NCBI RefSeq assembly: GCF_021130785.1 | Contig: NC_060208.1 | Span: 51,375,501-51,439,500 of the forward strand | Origin: Homalodisca vitripennis | Taxonomy: Eukaryota > Arthropoda > Insecta > Hemiptera > Cicadellidae | Length of the DNA stretch: 64,000 bases | Direction of reading: 5' to 3' | Shown here: positions 1 through 10,906 of the stretch, in pieces | Layout: each line of letters opens with the position of its first letter | How positions within the stretch are numbered: the stretch's first letter is position 1 | The notes under the pieces: model-generated | The model's input: the letters and a program-made list of their open reading frames with translations, nothing else | What the model was told of the DNA's origin: nothing | The model's database searches: none | Made by a program: the position numbers and the translations under genes

Positions 1-597
1 CCATTTACGTTGAGACCTGCTCGTGAATGCCTACATTCGCCACAACACCAGGATGCTGAACCTCGGCAAAGATTCTACACGAATAACGGTCAACACATCT
101 ATATGCATTGTACATGGCAGTTGGCTGGGATGACTGTGGAAAAGCCGACGTCCCTGTGACCTCCTCTATGAGTCAGTACCCGTCCGTCCATTCAAAGTTG
201 TTGCCCTAATTTTACCCATGGAGATCCAATTGTTGCATCTCAACATTGCCGAGTCATCTTAACAAACAGTATTTTTAAAATAGCAATACTAAAAGACGAT
301 CTCCTGTATTCGGAATCGGCCGAGGCAAAAATTGGGAGTCCGAAAAATCATAAAATTCCAAATGTTTCACAGAAGAAATGTAATTTACTCACTAAAAGCA
401 CAAATTTCAACAAAAATAAAATTGATGAACTGATCATGTTGTGCAGATGATTAGTTTACTGTCTCATAGTATGGATAAAAAATTCAAAATTATGATATGG
501 TTAATAATTTTTGTCTAGGAAATCTCGAGGGAGAGAGACAGAGTAGTATAGTATTTTTGTTGTTGTTTATATAAGATTTAAAAGGTAAGGGTACACC

Positions 598-965
598 ACA
601 CTACATATGTCTTAACTGGCTTCGTGAAGTTGCGTGCAAAGGTCCAGATCTATAATAGCTCGTTTAATTCTTGAGACGTACTGCATACGAATAGACAAGC
701 AGGCAATCATACAGAAACATTTTTACATTTCCATTTCCAAAAAAGAAAAATTTCTGCAGCAGACAAATTAAATTCTACCAACCTACTTAGTGATGCTAAA
801 ATGACAGTCGGCGAAATACGATGCTATAGTGCATCATTATAGCATTATTTCTATCCCATGTAGCATGTAAAATTTAGTCTACGGATGAAATATTTCTTGA
901 GACATTTTTCACATGATACATTTACAGTTAAGTCAGTTCGTTCTCGATATATTTTGTGGACAGTT
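598..965 (-). repeat. Dispersed repeat family R, decayed copy
   Basis: The minus-strand end block is shared with other copies (GGCTTCGTGAAGTTGCGTGC near 620 on the plus strand), with a TTCTCGATATATTTTGTGGACAG block near 941-963. The middle is poorly conserved, so the boundaries are approximate. Confidence 0.4.
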
Positions 966-2091
966 AACAAAAAAAATCAGATTGAAATGAAATGTTTCCA
1001 GCATCTTAACAGAAAGGCTTCGCAACGCTTTTGAGATCAAAGGTATCTGTAATTGAATTATTCTGAATTGTACAGATTCCCTAACGCTGCAGAAATTCCT
1101 TTTTAAACATCTATAAAAACTCCTTAATTTTATTTTCCTGAATTCTACAATCTTTAATTATTGGAAACCTCTAACCAGCGGATTCTTGATGTCCTCGATT
1201 TAAATTGGTCCATGTTTCGAAAACAAGCCTTGAAAGTTTTTAAGTCACTTTTAAGATGTCAATGATTTGTATTGATCATTTAAGGTTTAAATCATTAATT
1301 TCTTGCATGTTCAAAAATTCAATCTAGACCACAAAAATACGATAAAAAAGGACCACGAAAAAGTTCATGGTAACTAAAGAAATGTTTATTTCTCGAGGAA
1401 GGTTTACATTTGCTCACAACATATTAATTTAAGTTCTAAACCATAACTTCAAAACCTTCCTCAGAACTTACTACGTTACATACGATCGCCATATAGGAAA
1501 ATCATTAGAGCTGCTAAAGCCTGTAACGTCATTGAAGCTTTTTGTTTATGTAATTATTTTTAAAAACTACATAGAAATTTGTTAGTAATTTTACTTGAGA
1601 AATAAAAAAAAAAGAAAAGAAAGAAAGAAACTTTATTTCTCCAAAATAAGTTACTAAATTTACACCAGCATTATCAACAATAATGTTAACAATATATTAC
1701 TACATAATATTAAACATAAGAAAACACTATTGAGAGTCTCGGATGCACGGGCTTGACCTGATACTTGCTACACACTATTTTCACTAATGTCATTCTCTGC
1801 TACAGTTTTTAACCTATCCAGACCGTAAACACTCACACACATATTTCCTGATAGATTAAAAGTTATAACACATTTAGGAGAAACAAAGAAAACCTCCAAG
1901 GCATTGCCTGTTTGGAGATATATTTATTGTACATTTCTGAATAAAAACGGCTTTTCAAACTGTACATAATTAAATACAGAAAGGGATTTATATAATTTAA
2001 ATACACTTCTATATATTTAGATGTAAATCTCCGCATGTTGAAACCAAACAAATAAATAAACCAAACAAATAGTCAAAATCGTTTTTTTTCT
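966..2091. other. AT-rich DNA, nothing recognised
   Basis: Only short AT-rich frames and an A/G-rich run near 1606-1630. No gene, RNA or element is supported. Confidence 0.6.
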
Positions 2092-2120
2092 GTGGACTAG
2101 TCCTAGTCCACGACTAGTCC
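2092..2120. repeat. GTGGACTAG palindromic cluster next to SINE A
   Basis: GTGGACTAG, TC, CTAGTCCAC form a 9-bp hairpin, followed by another GACTAGTCC. It lies 14 bp before the body end of SINE A copy 1. Confidence 0.5.
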
Positions 2121-2133
2121 ATATAAACACACA

Positions 2134-2276
2134 CTAATTAAGTTTTGTATAAATGGTAATAGCCGAATTTAATTTTAATAAACATTCAATTACAAAAAAG
2201 TACATGTTCCGCCGGGAATCGAACCCGGATCTCTTCACTTGCCGGGTGAATGTGCTACATTACTCCACAGAGCCCT
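2134..2276 (-). mobile_element. tRNA-derived SINE, family A, copy 1
   Basis: The minus strand begins with a tRNA-like head (GGGCTCTGTGGAGTAATG, a possible anticodon loop CCGGCAA, B box GGTTCGATTCC at 2215-2225). A body follows with ATTCGGCTATTACCATT and a TACAAAA-type end. A second copy in the same orientation lies 120 bp away, and a 26-bp body fragment lies at 63677. Position 33 of the anticodon loop is C instead of the invariant U, which argues against a working tRNA gene. Confidence 0.75.
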
Positions 2277-2391
2277 TACTTTTTACAATTCAATTATTTT
2301 GTATTTGGCCGTATCTGTCATATATGTGTTGAAATAACCAAACTAACATATGATCGGAAGACCAAATACCTGTCATACGACTTTTGTTTAC

Positions 2392-2520
2392 ATTAATTCA
2401 ATTTTGTATGAATGGTAATAGCCGAATTTAATTTCAATAAACATTGAATCACAAAAAGAACATGCTCCGCCGGGACTCGAAATCGGATCTCACACTTGCC
2501 ATTGGTCCGTACGGGTGAGG
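2392..2520 (-). mobile_element. tRNA-derived SINE, family A, copy 2 (degraded)
   Basis: Same body as copy 1 (AATGGTAATAGCCGAATTTA on the plus strand) and the same CTCCGCCGGGA tRNA 3' half. The B box is mutated (GATTTCGAGTCC) and the tRNA 5' half diverges after about 2500. Similarity to copy 1 also covers the short AT-rich flank at the body end. Confidence 0.7.
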
Positions 2521-2568
2521 AGGAGGATGTCATACATATCGCACAGAGAATAAAATAAACTCGTAAAA

Positions 2569-3560
2569 TTGAGATACTATAGGAATATCAGTGTAACTAG
2601 TCTAACGTTGCTTCAGGCACAGGCCGATAAATTTCACAAATTGATAAATTTGTTATTAGGAAGGGCAACCTTCACACTCCTGTTTAAGACAGCGAAAGTC
2701 ACTCCAATTCTAAAGAAGGATGACGCGGAAAGCAAGTATCGTCCAGTATTTAGTAAAAATGTTTTATGGTATTCTTGTTAACGTTTTGGAAAATAAATAA
2801 ATTCTAAATAAATTGCAATTTTGATTTATAAATAACAACTTTATAATTAAATTTGAAAATGATTTGATTGGACGGATTGAAAGGGCGAGAACACGTACTT
2901 GGTATATTTCTAGATGTGTCTAAAGCGTTTCACTGTGAGAGACACTGTTAGATCAGTTATAGAAATGTGGCCCCTAACGTCTCTCAGATTTACGGATCAC
3001 GTCTTCTCTGAAAAGAGATTTTAAACGTTGTTTACATTCAAATGAAATTGGTCCGTTGTGTCTGTCAGGATTCTATCTTCGGACCTCTTCTTTTTCTTAT
3101 TGATGTTTGCTGATTAAATTCAGCTATCTACCAAGTAGAACTAATTCAATATGCGGATGACACGACTCTTTGCATAAAGTCAACACAAGATCTTGATATC
3201 TCATTATTTATGGAATTGAATTCATGCATTCATTATTTTACTGAAGTGAATCTAAAAATCTAATGCTATCAAGTTTGCCTTCGACCGTATGATGGACATC
3301 ATACTGACTGCAGCTTCCTGTCGTTGTGGATATAAGAGCTTTTGTAAGTAAAGAGCCACTTAGATTCTTGGGTTGTTCATTAATAGAGAATTACTTCGAT
3401 TTATATCATATTGATAATGCCTGTGATAGATGTACCTGTGTTATATTTGTCCTGCGTCGCCTAGAATACTTAAAATGGAAAAATTGCGCCAAAAGTAAAA
3501 TGGAGTGTATTTTCGATCAGGCTGTGAGAATCATTGGCAAGTCTAATTATTGAGATTTTT
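2569..3560 (+). pseudogene. Non-LTR retrotransposon reverse transcriptase relic (jockey/CR1-like)
   Basis: Broken pieces of a LINE reverse transcriptase occur in the right order in two or three frames. Near 2686-2752 there is FKTAKVTPILKK...KYRPV (finger region). GIFLDVSKAFH at 2901 matches the usual LDxSKAFD block. FGPLLFLID near 3080 matches the GPLLF block. QYADDTTLC at 3147 is the catalytic YADD motif. ELNSCIHYF follows, and after a further frame change EPLRFLGCSLI and a thumb-like segment run to 3553. Stops and frameshifts make it inactive. No endonuclease domain or poly-A end is visible, so it is truncated at both ends. The clade is a guess from motif style. Confidence 0.75.
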
Positions 3561-3767
3561 GAAGCGGAAATTCTTCAGAGGGATGGGGAAACGTGTCTAA
3601 ATCTGACACGTTTCTATGCTTTTTCCCCTCTACTTCAGATCAAGATGTAAATTGATCCACGGCAGGGGTGTTTACCATTATGAAACCAGGGGAAGGCAAA
3701 TTTCAATCTCATCATCATAGACTGTCACTATCACAATACTTGACGCAACGGTATCAGACTCTAACTA

Positions 3768-3786
3768 CCCCCCCCCCCCCCCCCCC
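3768..3786. repeat. Poly-C tract of 19
   Basis: Nineteen C in a row, striking in AT-rich DNA. The length may be a sequencing approximation. Confidence 0.9.
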
Positions 3787-4658
3787 GAGTGTAAACAAAT
3801 TCCAACAATATAATGTAGTAAATGTCTTTTGGCGTATAAACGTGTTATTCGGTCAATGTGTGTGAGACGTTATATGATGGTAGTGTAAGCAATGCAGGTT
3901 TTACTGTAAGTATTTTTGAGTGTGCAGATTTTAGTTCTTTTTAATTTATATTAATAGTTTGATATTATTATTGCAATGTAATGCAAAAAATGTGAGAAAA
4001 TTCATTGAATACATTATTATAATTATTATCTATACCAGAGCGAATCAAACCCAAAAAGGTGATTGGGATATTTCACTGCTCTAGAAGACAGACGCATGTG
4101 AACGATCGTCACGTTGAGAGGTATGTGCGCGATGCCACGTCCTGCGATTACACGTGCGCGATTGCCAAGAGCGGACGATGAAGACAATAACGAAGACAAT
4201 ACCTTCTAGACTGACAGCACGGTCGCGACCGTGAGAACCTAGGGTTGGGTAATGTTTAAATACTGGAGATGCCATTTAGAGACGGTAAGTCGACTCTACG
4301 TTGTTTGGTGCGACATTTCAAACAAACCCTGGGAGTCAGTGAACTTTCGAATTAGGCTACATGAATTGTCCTACTTTCATTCACTTCTTTGATTTCAAAA
4401 TTAATTCTTTCGGATGAATGGATTATCTCATCTCTGATTTGGTATAAGTGACCCGGAAACTTTTTAAGAACTAATTCCCAGTTTGGGATACCAGCTTAGT
4501 GTTAACTTAATCTACAATTACTATTTAATGTGTATGCATTAAATTGCTCGTAACAATTACCACATTCTGTAATGGATATTTGGTACACGCGATACAATAA
4601 TATAACCTTATTCAGTACGTTTGTCATACCGTAATATAAAGTGGGAGTACGGTTGATT

Positions 4659-5070
4659 ACATGTCGCGTAGCAGGCTTCGCTGAAGTTGCTTTCAAAATT
4701 TCAAGGTTATGGTAGGTTTCAATGGCGCTCAGCCAAATCCCATGGAGGGGCATATACATCATTATCGAACTTATTCTAGTCAATGTGGAAGTTTCATGCA
4801 AAATTGAAAGTTCATTGATTAAATCATTCTTGAGTTATCCAGTGGATATTTAGTAATCGTGAACGTTAAGCCAAATCCTGTTGAGGGACATGCCCTAACA
4901 TAAATCCGACATTGTTTATGTAGCAATGAAGTTACATGCAAGAAACCATAGTTCAATTAGCTCTCGGATTATTCTTTAGACAGGCAGACAGAAGAGAACA
5001 AGTGATAGCAAAGCAAACAGAATTTAAATCAGGACCTTAATTCATTCTCGAGATATCCTGCAGACAGCAG
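4659..5070 (-). repeat. Dispersed repeat family R, copy with internal duplication
   Basis: Minus-strand blocks include GGATATCTCGAGAATGAA, ATTTGGCTTAACGTT and AGCGAAGCCTGCTACGCGAC. The AGCCAAATCC-TTGAGGGACATG block occurs twice (near 4733 and 4871 on the plus strand), so this copy carries an internal repeat. No intact coding frame is present. Confidence 0.6.
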
Positions 5071-5586
5071 CGTTATTTTGACATCACTCCTGATTTATGA
5101 ATTAAAGATGTATTTATTGAAAAATAAATTTATGAAACACTAGTATAAATAAATAGTTTTATAATAAACCTATTGAAAAAGTCGCTAAATTGATGCATAA
5201 ATTGTTATTCGACAAAACATTTTCATACTTTAATAGAAAATTAAATTAAATATATTTCATACAAGAATCGGTACTCAGATTTGGTTGATGCCATTTCCTT
5301 AATCAAGTAATGGACTATAAAATTAATAAAAATCGGTGTTTAAACTATTTTTGTAGGTCCAAATTATTTTTATTTGAATGAACAAAAATGGTTGAATAAA
5401 AAATATAAATGTCAACAATGGAAATGTCCTTTAAAGATATTTACAAATTCATTCTAGATGCCAAATTTGATCTAAATCAGACCATTAGAAAAGTTTTATC
5501 GTGGTTTAAATACTGTGTTTTGATTTAAAAGTAAATTGCATATGTTTATAATATAAGTTGTATGAGCCCGTTACCTAACAATTCTA

Positions 5587-5915
5587 GTACGAGACATATC
5601 AATGCAAGCCTGGGTTGTGGCGCTGCTGTAACGGAACAATCGAGTGATCGATCATTATTGCTCATCTTTACTTCTTATATATTTTCCTGAATCCTTTACT
5701 TTTATGTTTTAAATAATTACGTCGGAAAGTGAGCAAAAATAATAATAAATAAAAACATGCAAAATACTAGAACGCCGAAGAACAAGACGTTGTCACCGAC
5801 TCGCCTCATACTGTGAATCAGTTGATATGAGAATGTGGCAACACCGCAAGGTAAGGGGGGACGTGGGGTGCGGTAACTGCCCTTTCGGCCATGCTTGCAA
5901 TGATTTGTCTCGTAC
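5587..5915. mobile_element. 329-bp MITE with imperfect TIRs and TA target duplication
   Basis: The left end GTACGAGACATATCAATG and the right end CATTG/CAATG-type inverse (GCAATGATTTGTCTCGTAC on the plus strand) pair over about 23 bases with a few mismatches. TA sits on both outer sides (5585-5586 and 5916-5917), as expected for a Tc1/mariner-type target duplication. The inside has no ORF and is more CpG-rich than its flanks. Confidence 0.7.
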
Positions 5916-5917
5916 TA

Positions 5918-8900
5918 TATAAAGGAATATTTTCAAAAGAAACAATTGTTTTGTAAAAAATTATAATTTTGTAGAAAAACATAAAGCGATGCTATTTTTG
6001 GTCAGTCACAAAAGCACACGAAATATATTTTTATAGTTTTTCACTAATCTAAGACAATAGCATCAAATGTTATTCAAAAAACAGACTGTCCACCCGAACT
6101 CACTGAAGGGGTTATTAATGATCCACGCAACCCCCAAAAATCCTTAATTTGTTGGCTTTGGTTCAGGCTGAAATTTTGAGTCTTTCAGTAATCCCCTGTA
6201 GAAGACCAAGAACTTCCGGGATGCGGCTGACCTAACACAGTGACTATGCTCTGAATAATCATACCCAGGAATTATATAAAAACTTATATATCAGGAAGAA
6301 GGTTTGTAATAATTGGTTTATATTATGGTTTTCCATTTGCATTTTTCCTATACACACATTTGTTAGGAAAATGTCGAAACAAAATTAGTGTAGCCACAAG
6401 TGTAACATCTTATTTTATCATCATGCAAATATACGGTTTTGTTAAAGTCAAGAACTTTGAAGCTGTTATGGTTAATCAGCATCTAAAAGAACTTAATATT
6501 ACATGTGGTTTCTATGTGATATTATAATGACATAGTAACTAGGGATTATTTGTTTATATTTCGCATAAAGAAATTTGATACAAAACCTGGACCTGGTACA
6601 GTCGGTAGAATGGAGTTGTTGGAAAAGTTCCATTTCTATGAGGCTGCTAATATAAAGTAGCCGCCAACTAAGTGTATTTCTAATATCGCTCTGAGTCTCT
6701 TCAAGTAAAGTTGACTCCAAAGTTGGTTAATTTGGTTGTTTTAGAAAATAGATTGTCGCATGAGGTCTGTTTCATTAATTTGAGTCTATTATTATTTTTA
6801 TATTGATACGGAGAAGTTGTTAGGTGAATGTAAAAATAAATTATATTGTGGGTAGACATAGTTACTTTTAATAAAACCCGTTTTAATGGTGTAAAAACCA
6901 GTAGTTAAAAATTAAGAACTTGGATCTAAGAGGGCTCTTTTGTCGCGTAAGAAGATTAAACAGCACACCACTAAAATTGCCCTAATCTTATTATTTCTCA
7001 GCTAATTCACACAAGAGAACAATTTTTGACTTTGTCATTAAATTTCCAACTTTTGAAATTGGAAAAAGTATAAATTGCCACTTTTTTGAAAAGGAAAGTG
7101 ATATTATTTATTTAATGTATGTAATTGGCTTAACATAAATACTAAGTTTTAAACTTCTCGCATTGCCTCTTTATCATATAGTTTAATAAATTAAAAACAC
7201 ATATGGAAAGACACACACTGAACGAAGTGAGATACGACATTAATTTTAAACTAACGTTGTCTTTATTTATTTTCTATTACAATATTCTGAAGTTATGCTC
7301 TCGCGAAACTCTCTGTATATACAATAAAAGTGCCCCAAATCGATCGAGTCGGATTTGGTGTCCAAGTGACGCAAATATTCTAATTGGTTCAGACAAATCT
7401 TCATGTAGAAATAATCCTAAGTACCTCTTGGACAAGTTATTTAACGAACTCGTTGATATTGTATAACACATTTCCTTGTGACAAACTAATGCAACAACTT
7501 CAAGACAGCCTCCTTTAACTTTATGTAACTTTTATAAATTGCACAAAAGTATACATTTTTGTATCGAAATCGAAAATAACTTGCTTATGTACACAAATCT
7601 TTTGAAGTATAAAGATAGTAGGTTACTACGTTTCTAAAAGCTGAGATGAGCAATGATAGTCGTAGCAATGCATTCTTAATGACATAAAATTCGAAACCGG
7701 GCTGGAACGGCACAGTTTAAGAAATGGAAGAATGTTAATGTGACTTAAAAAATACCATACATTTTATTTATTACAAGATACTGACCTTATGATAGATAGG
7801 AGTAAAAACGTCTTTCATATTTAACCTCAATCTCTTATGGTTACTACTACGTTACCTTATTAATATAGCCAGTGAAGTAAAATGTATAGCCCACGTTATC
7901 TTTCAAGAAATCAATGTTATTGTTCAATACAAAATTGGAATTAAAATCGAGTTGTGTGTAGCTTAATCAAATGATTTTTCAGGAAGCAGATACAACAGTC
8001 ATAATAAAATAAAAAAGGTTACATATAAATTTTAAATTAGTCCATTTATACTGTGAGTGCTATCCTGAGTGAGTGCTGCATTCCTTATATGTATTCAATA
8101 AATAGAGAGAACTGAGATTTCTTTGGGAAGATTAGTGTAGTTCTAGAATTAATCACTAAGGATCAAGATACCTTTGTTTGGTTTTATGATGTCTTGCTAT
8201 CCAATACTCTTCAGCTGAATCATCAGTATAGTCGTACAGATAGCAGCCATCGGTTTAGTAGTTATTAAATAGCAAATGTAAACAACAGTGGTTCTAGAGT
8301 CAATCCTTGTGGTAGTCCATGTATTAACCATAGTGATAACCATAATAAACTCATTGACGCCTAGGCCTGCACCAGTGATATTAGCATAGAATACAACATC
8401 CTGCACAATACTCCTGACATTGAGATTTGACCGCGACTTGGGTGTGGCTAACATGTGACTGACGGCAAGGAGTGGTCGCTATTGTTTACCGTAGACACGC
8501 AACTGGTGCGATTGGAAGGATATAAACTAACCGTTATACTTACAGAAGACGTGAGTGCACACTATTCTAGAATTAATTTAACCCTATAAAAGCAATAATT
8601 ATTTGTCTTACGATGGAAACGTTTTACCAATGACAACTGCTTTTTACTTAATAAAAAGTAGTAGCCTACTTACTTACGTTTGATGAAGCTCTTATGCTTC
8701 TAGTAAACCTTTTCCGACACTAAGCAATTTTACACTATTTAAAGTTACACCATATGAATATTATATTTTAATAGTTTATTTTTATTTATAAAACATTGTA
8801 GGACGTCTTTGCGTGAGATAAAAGAATTGTAAAAAAATTGAAGCCGGTAAGAATATTTAATATTTGAATTATTCCATCGAATGGATTTCTATAAAATAAA

Positions 8901-10569
8901 TCTTAATCATCTGCAATATAAGATGAAGTTAGATAGTTAGTTTTACTTAGAGTTTCAGATCTTGTTGAATAAATGGTAAACTGAAATTTTCTATGTATGC
9001 ATACGCTTCTAAAGTTTCAAATTTTCAATTGACGCTGCATTGAAATATTGTAACTATTAATCCAAGATAAAATAGTGGGTAGGAATTCAGATTATAAGTA
9101 AAACATACTGTCTTTTGACCTATTATTTTGACTTATACTGTATATTATGTTACATTCTCTTCGAATTTATCTGGTGTGTTAAGCCTGTATTGTATTCAAA
9201 TCACCCCTGTTTAAATATGAATGAATGATCAACTATTGTAGCGTTTCTTGTGTGATATCCTGATACTTTTATTTATACCCTACTGCTTAGGTAAACTTTG
9301 AAAATTATTAAAAATTTCACACTCTCAAATTTCTAATTTAGGCTTACCCTACTACCGTACTGTAAAGTACTTTTGGCTAGCCGATTTTCATGTGAAGTTA
9401 TTTGATAGTACTTTTTAAAATTTCAATTTCTTGGGAGCTGATAAATACGATACTTGGAAATTACGTGCAAACTTTTTTACTCTGTACTTTGCTAGGTCGA
9501 ATATTCTATTTTACACAAAAATATAAATTAGTTAAAAGGTTTAAATATGCAATACAACACATCCTAAAAAATATTATACTACAGTTTTGATAATATATTA
9601 CGTGAAATGCTTATGAAGTGTTGTAATCAAAATGTTTCGTTTCATTATTTCAATTCTAAATGTTTAGTGTTTTCGTGAAAACGGCGTATTAAGTATCCAA
9701 AAGTGTTTTTGCTTATTTTTAAGTTTCTAAAAATCTACAAACAAAAAGTTCTAAATTATTGAAACTATCATTTAAGTAGAAAATGTAGAAGAAAATGTAC
9801 TGTCTAAAATTTGACAACAGTATAGCTAAGCAAAAGTGTAATAAATAATGAACGAAGTTCCAAAAAATGTCCAAAAATGTCAATCAAATGTTACAAACAT
9901 GTAAGAAATAAAAAAGGTGAGAGACTAGGTGTTGAAGATTGAAGAAGATTACTCCAATACCACCAATTACACCCATATCATATTTATCCGAAAATAGTTT
10001 GATAATATTTAATCAAACTCTTGAAATAAATCTACGATCAATTATAGAAAATATCCTCTAAAGTTCCAATAAAACCCTAGAGGTCATGTAAAACATTAAT
10101 TAATGACTGAGGATTAGTAGTACTTTATAGAGATGTAGTAGCACCTATTGTGTACATTTAGTCATCAGCCTGCTAATTAAAACCGTGTAATAATAAAACA
10201 GTTCTCTAAAACATAAATAGGCTGGGGACACAAATAGGAAGAAAAATTATAAATCATAATTTACGAAGTATTTGAAAGCGCAAGGCCAGCAGACGTTGAA
10301 GTATAATTCATCAGTTACATATGGTCTTAGGAAAATATTTGCTTATTTTACTTTGGAATGCTTTATTCCCCATAATATTTAATTTTATTCTGCTTCCTAC
10401 GAATACGATAGACCTACTTTTGGAATCTTGAAATTAAAGGTAATTTACTTAAACTCATTATATGGTTATTCTTGAATAGTCATATTCCTACATTAATACG
10501 AAAGGGAATTATTTTAGAAAATTAACTATTAAACTGACTTTGGCCTATTTGAAGCTGATTTAAAATTCC
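5918..10569. other. AT-rich DNA, nothing recognised
   Basis: Short overlapping frames on both strands (for example 7203-7471 and 8197-8454) without known motifs or codon bias. No repeat structure that I can see. Confidence 0.55.
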
Positions 10570-10906
10570 TTAAGTGATCCACGCACAAGCTATTAGCATT
10601 TTCGCACCTAATGGCCGTTTACTCTTGGAAGTGCCAAATATTTGTAAACTCCGCGGACAAACAAGGTGGTGGGAGACGACTACTCTATGTTTGTTATTGA
10701 CTTTGACACCTACAGTAATGGTAATTTGTTTGCGGAGGGTAGCGGCAACACCAGTTAGAAGCCAATGGAGGATGACCAAGTCGCTTCTTAAACGGTTGAA
10801 ATGGGCATACATATTCATTTCTTGTCTAAGTGATGTGTTTGTCTTGTTAACTACCGCAGGCGACCTGGGTGCTTCTTGGAAGAGGAATACATTAGATGTG
10901 ATATAA
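10570..10906. other. Coding-like relic open on several frames, unidentified
   Basis: A 110-codon plus frame overlaps an 82-codon minus frame. A third plus frame, interrupted by stops, reads GDDYSMFVIDFDTYSNGN then LFAEGSGNTS, which has a coding look. This mix suggests a decayed coding sequence from a transposon or a processed gene copy, but I cannot name the family. Confidence 0.25.

Noticed and set aside
2206..2276. tRNA gene on the minus strand with GGC anticodon
   Set aside because: C at position 33, poor acceptor pairing and a second copy with a shared body nearby mark it as SINE A.
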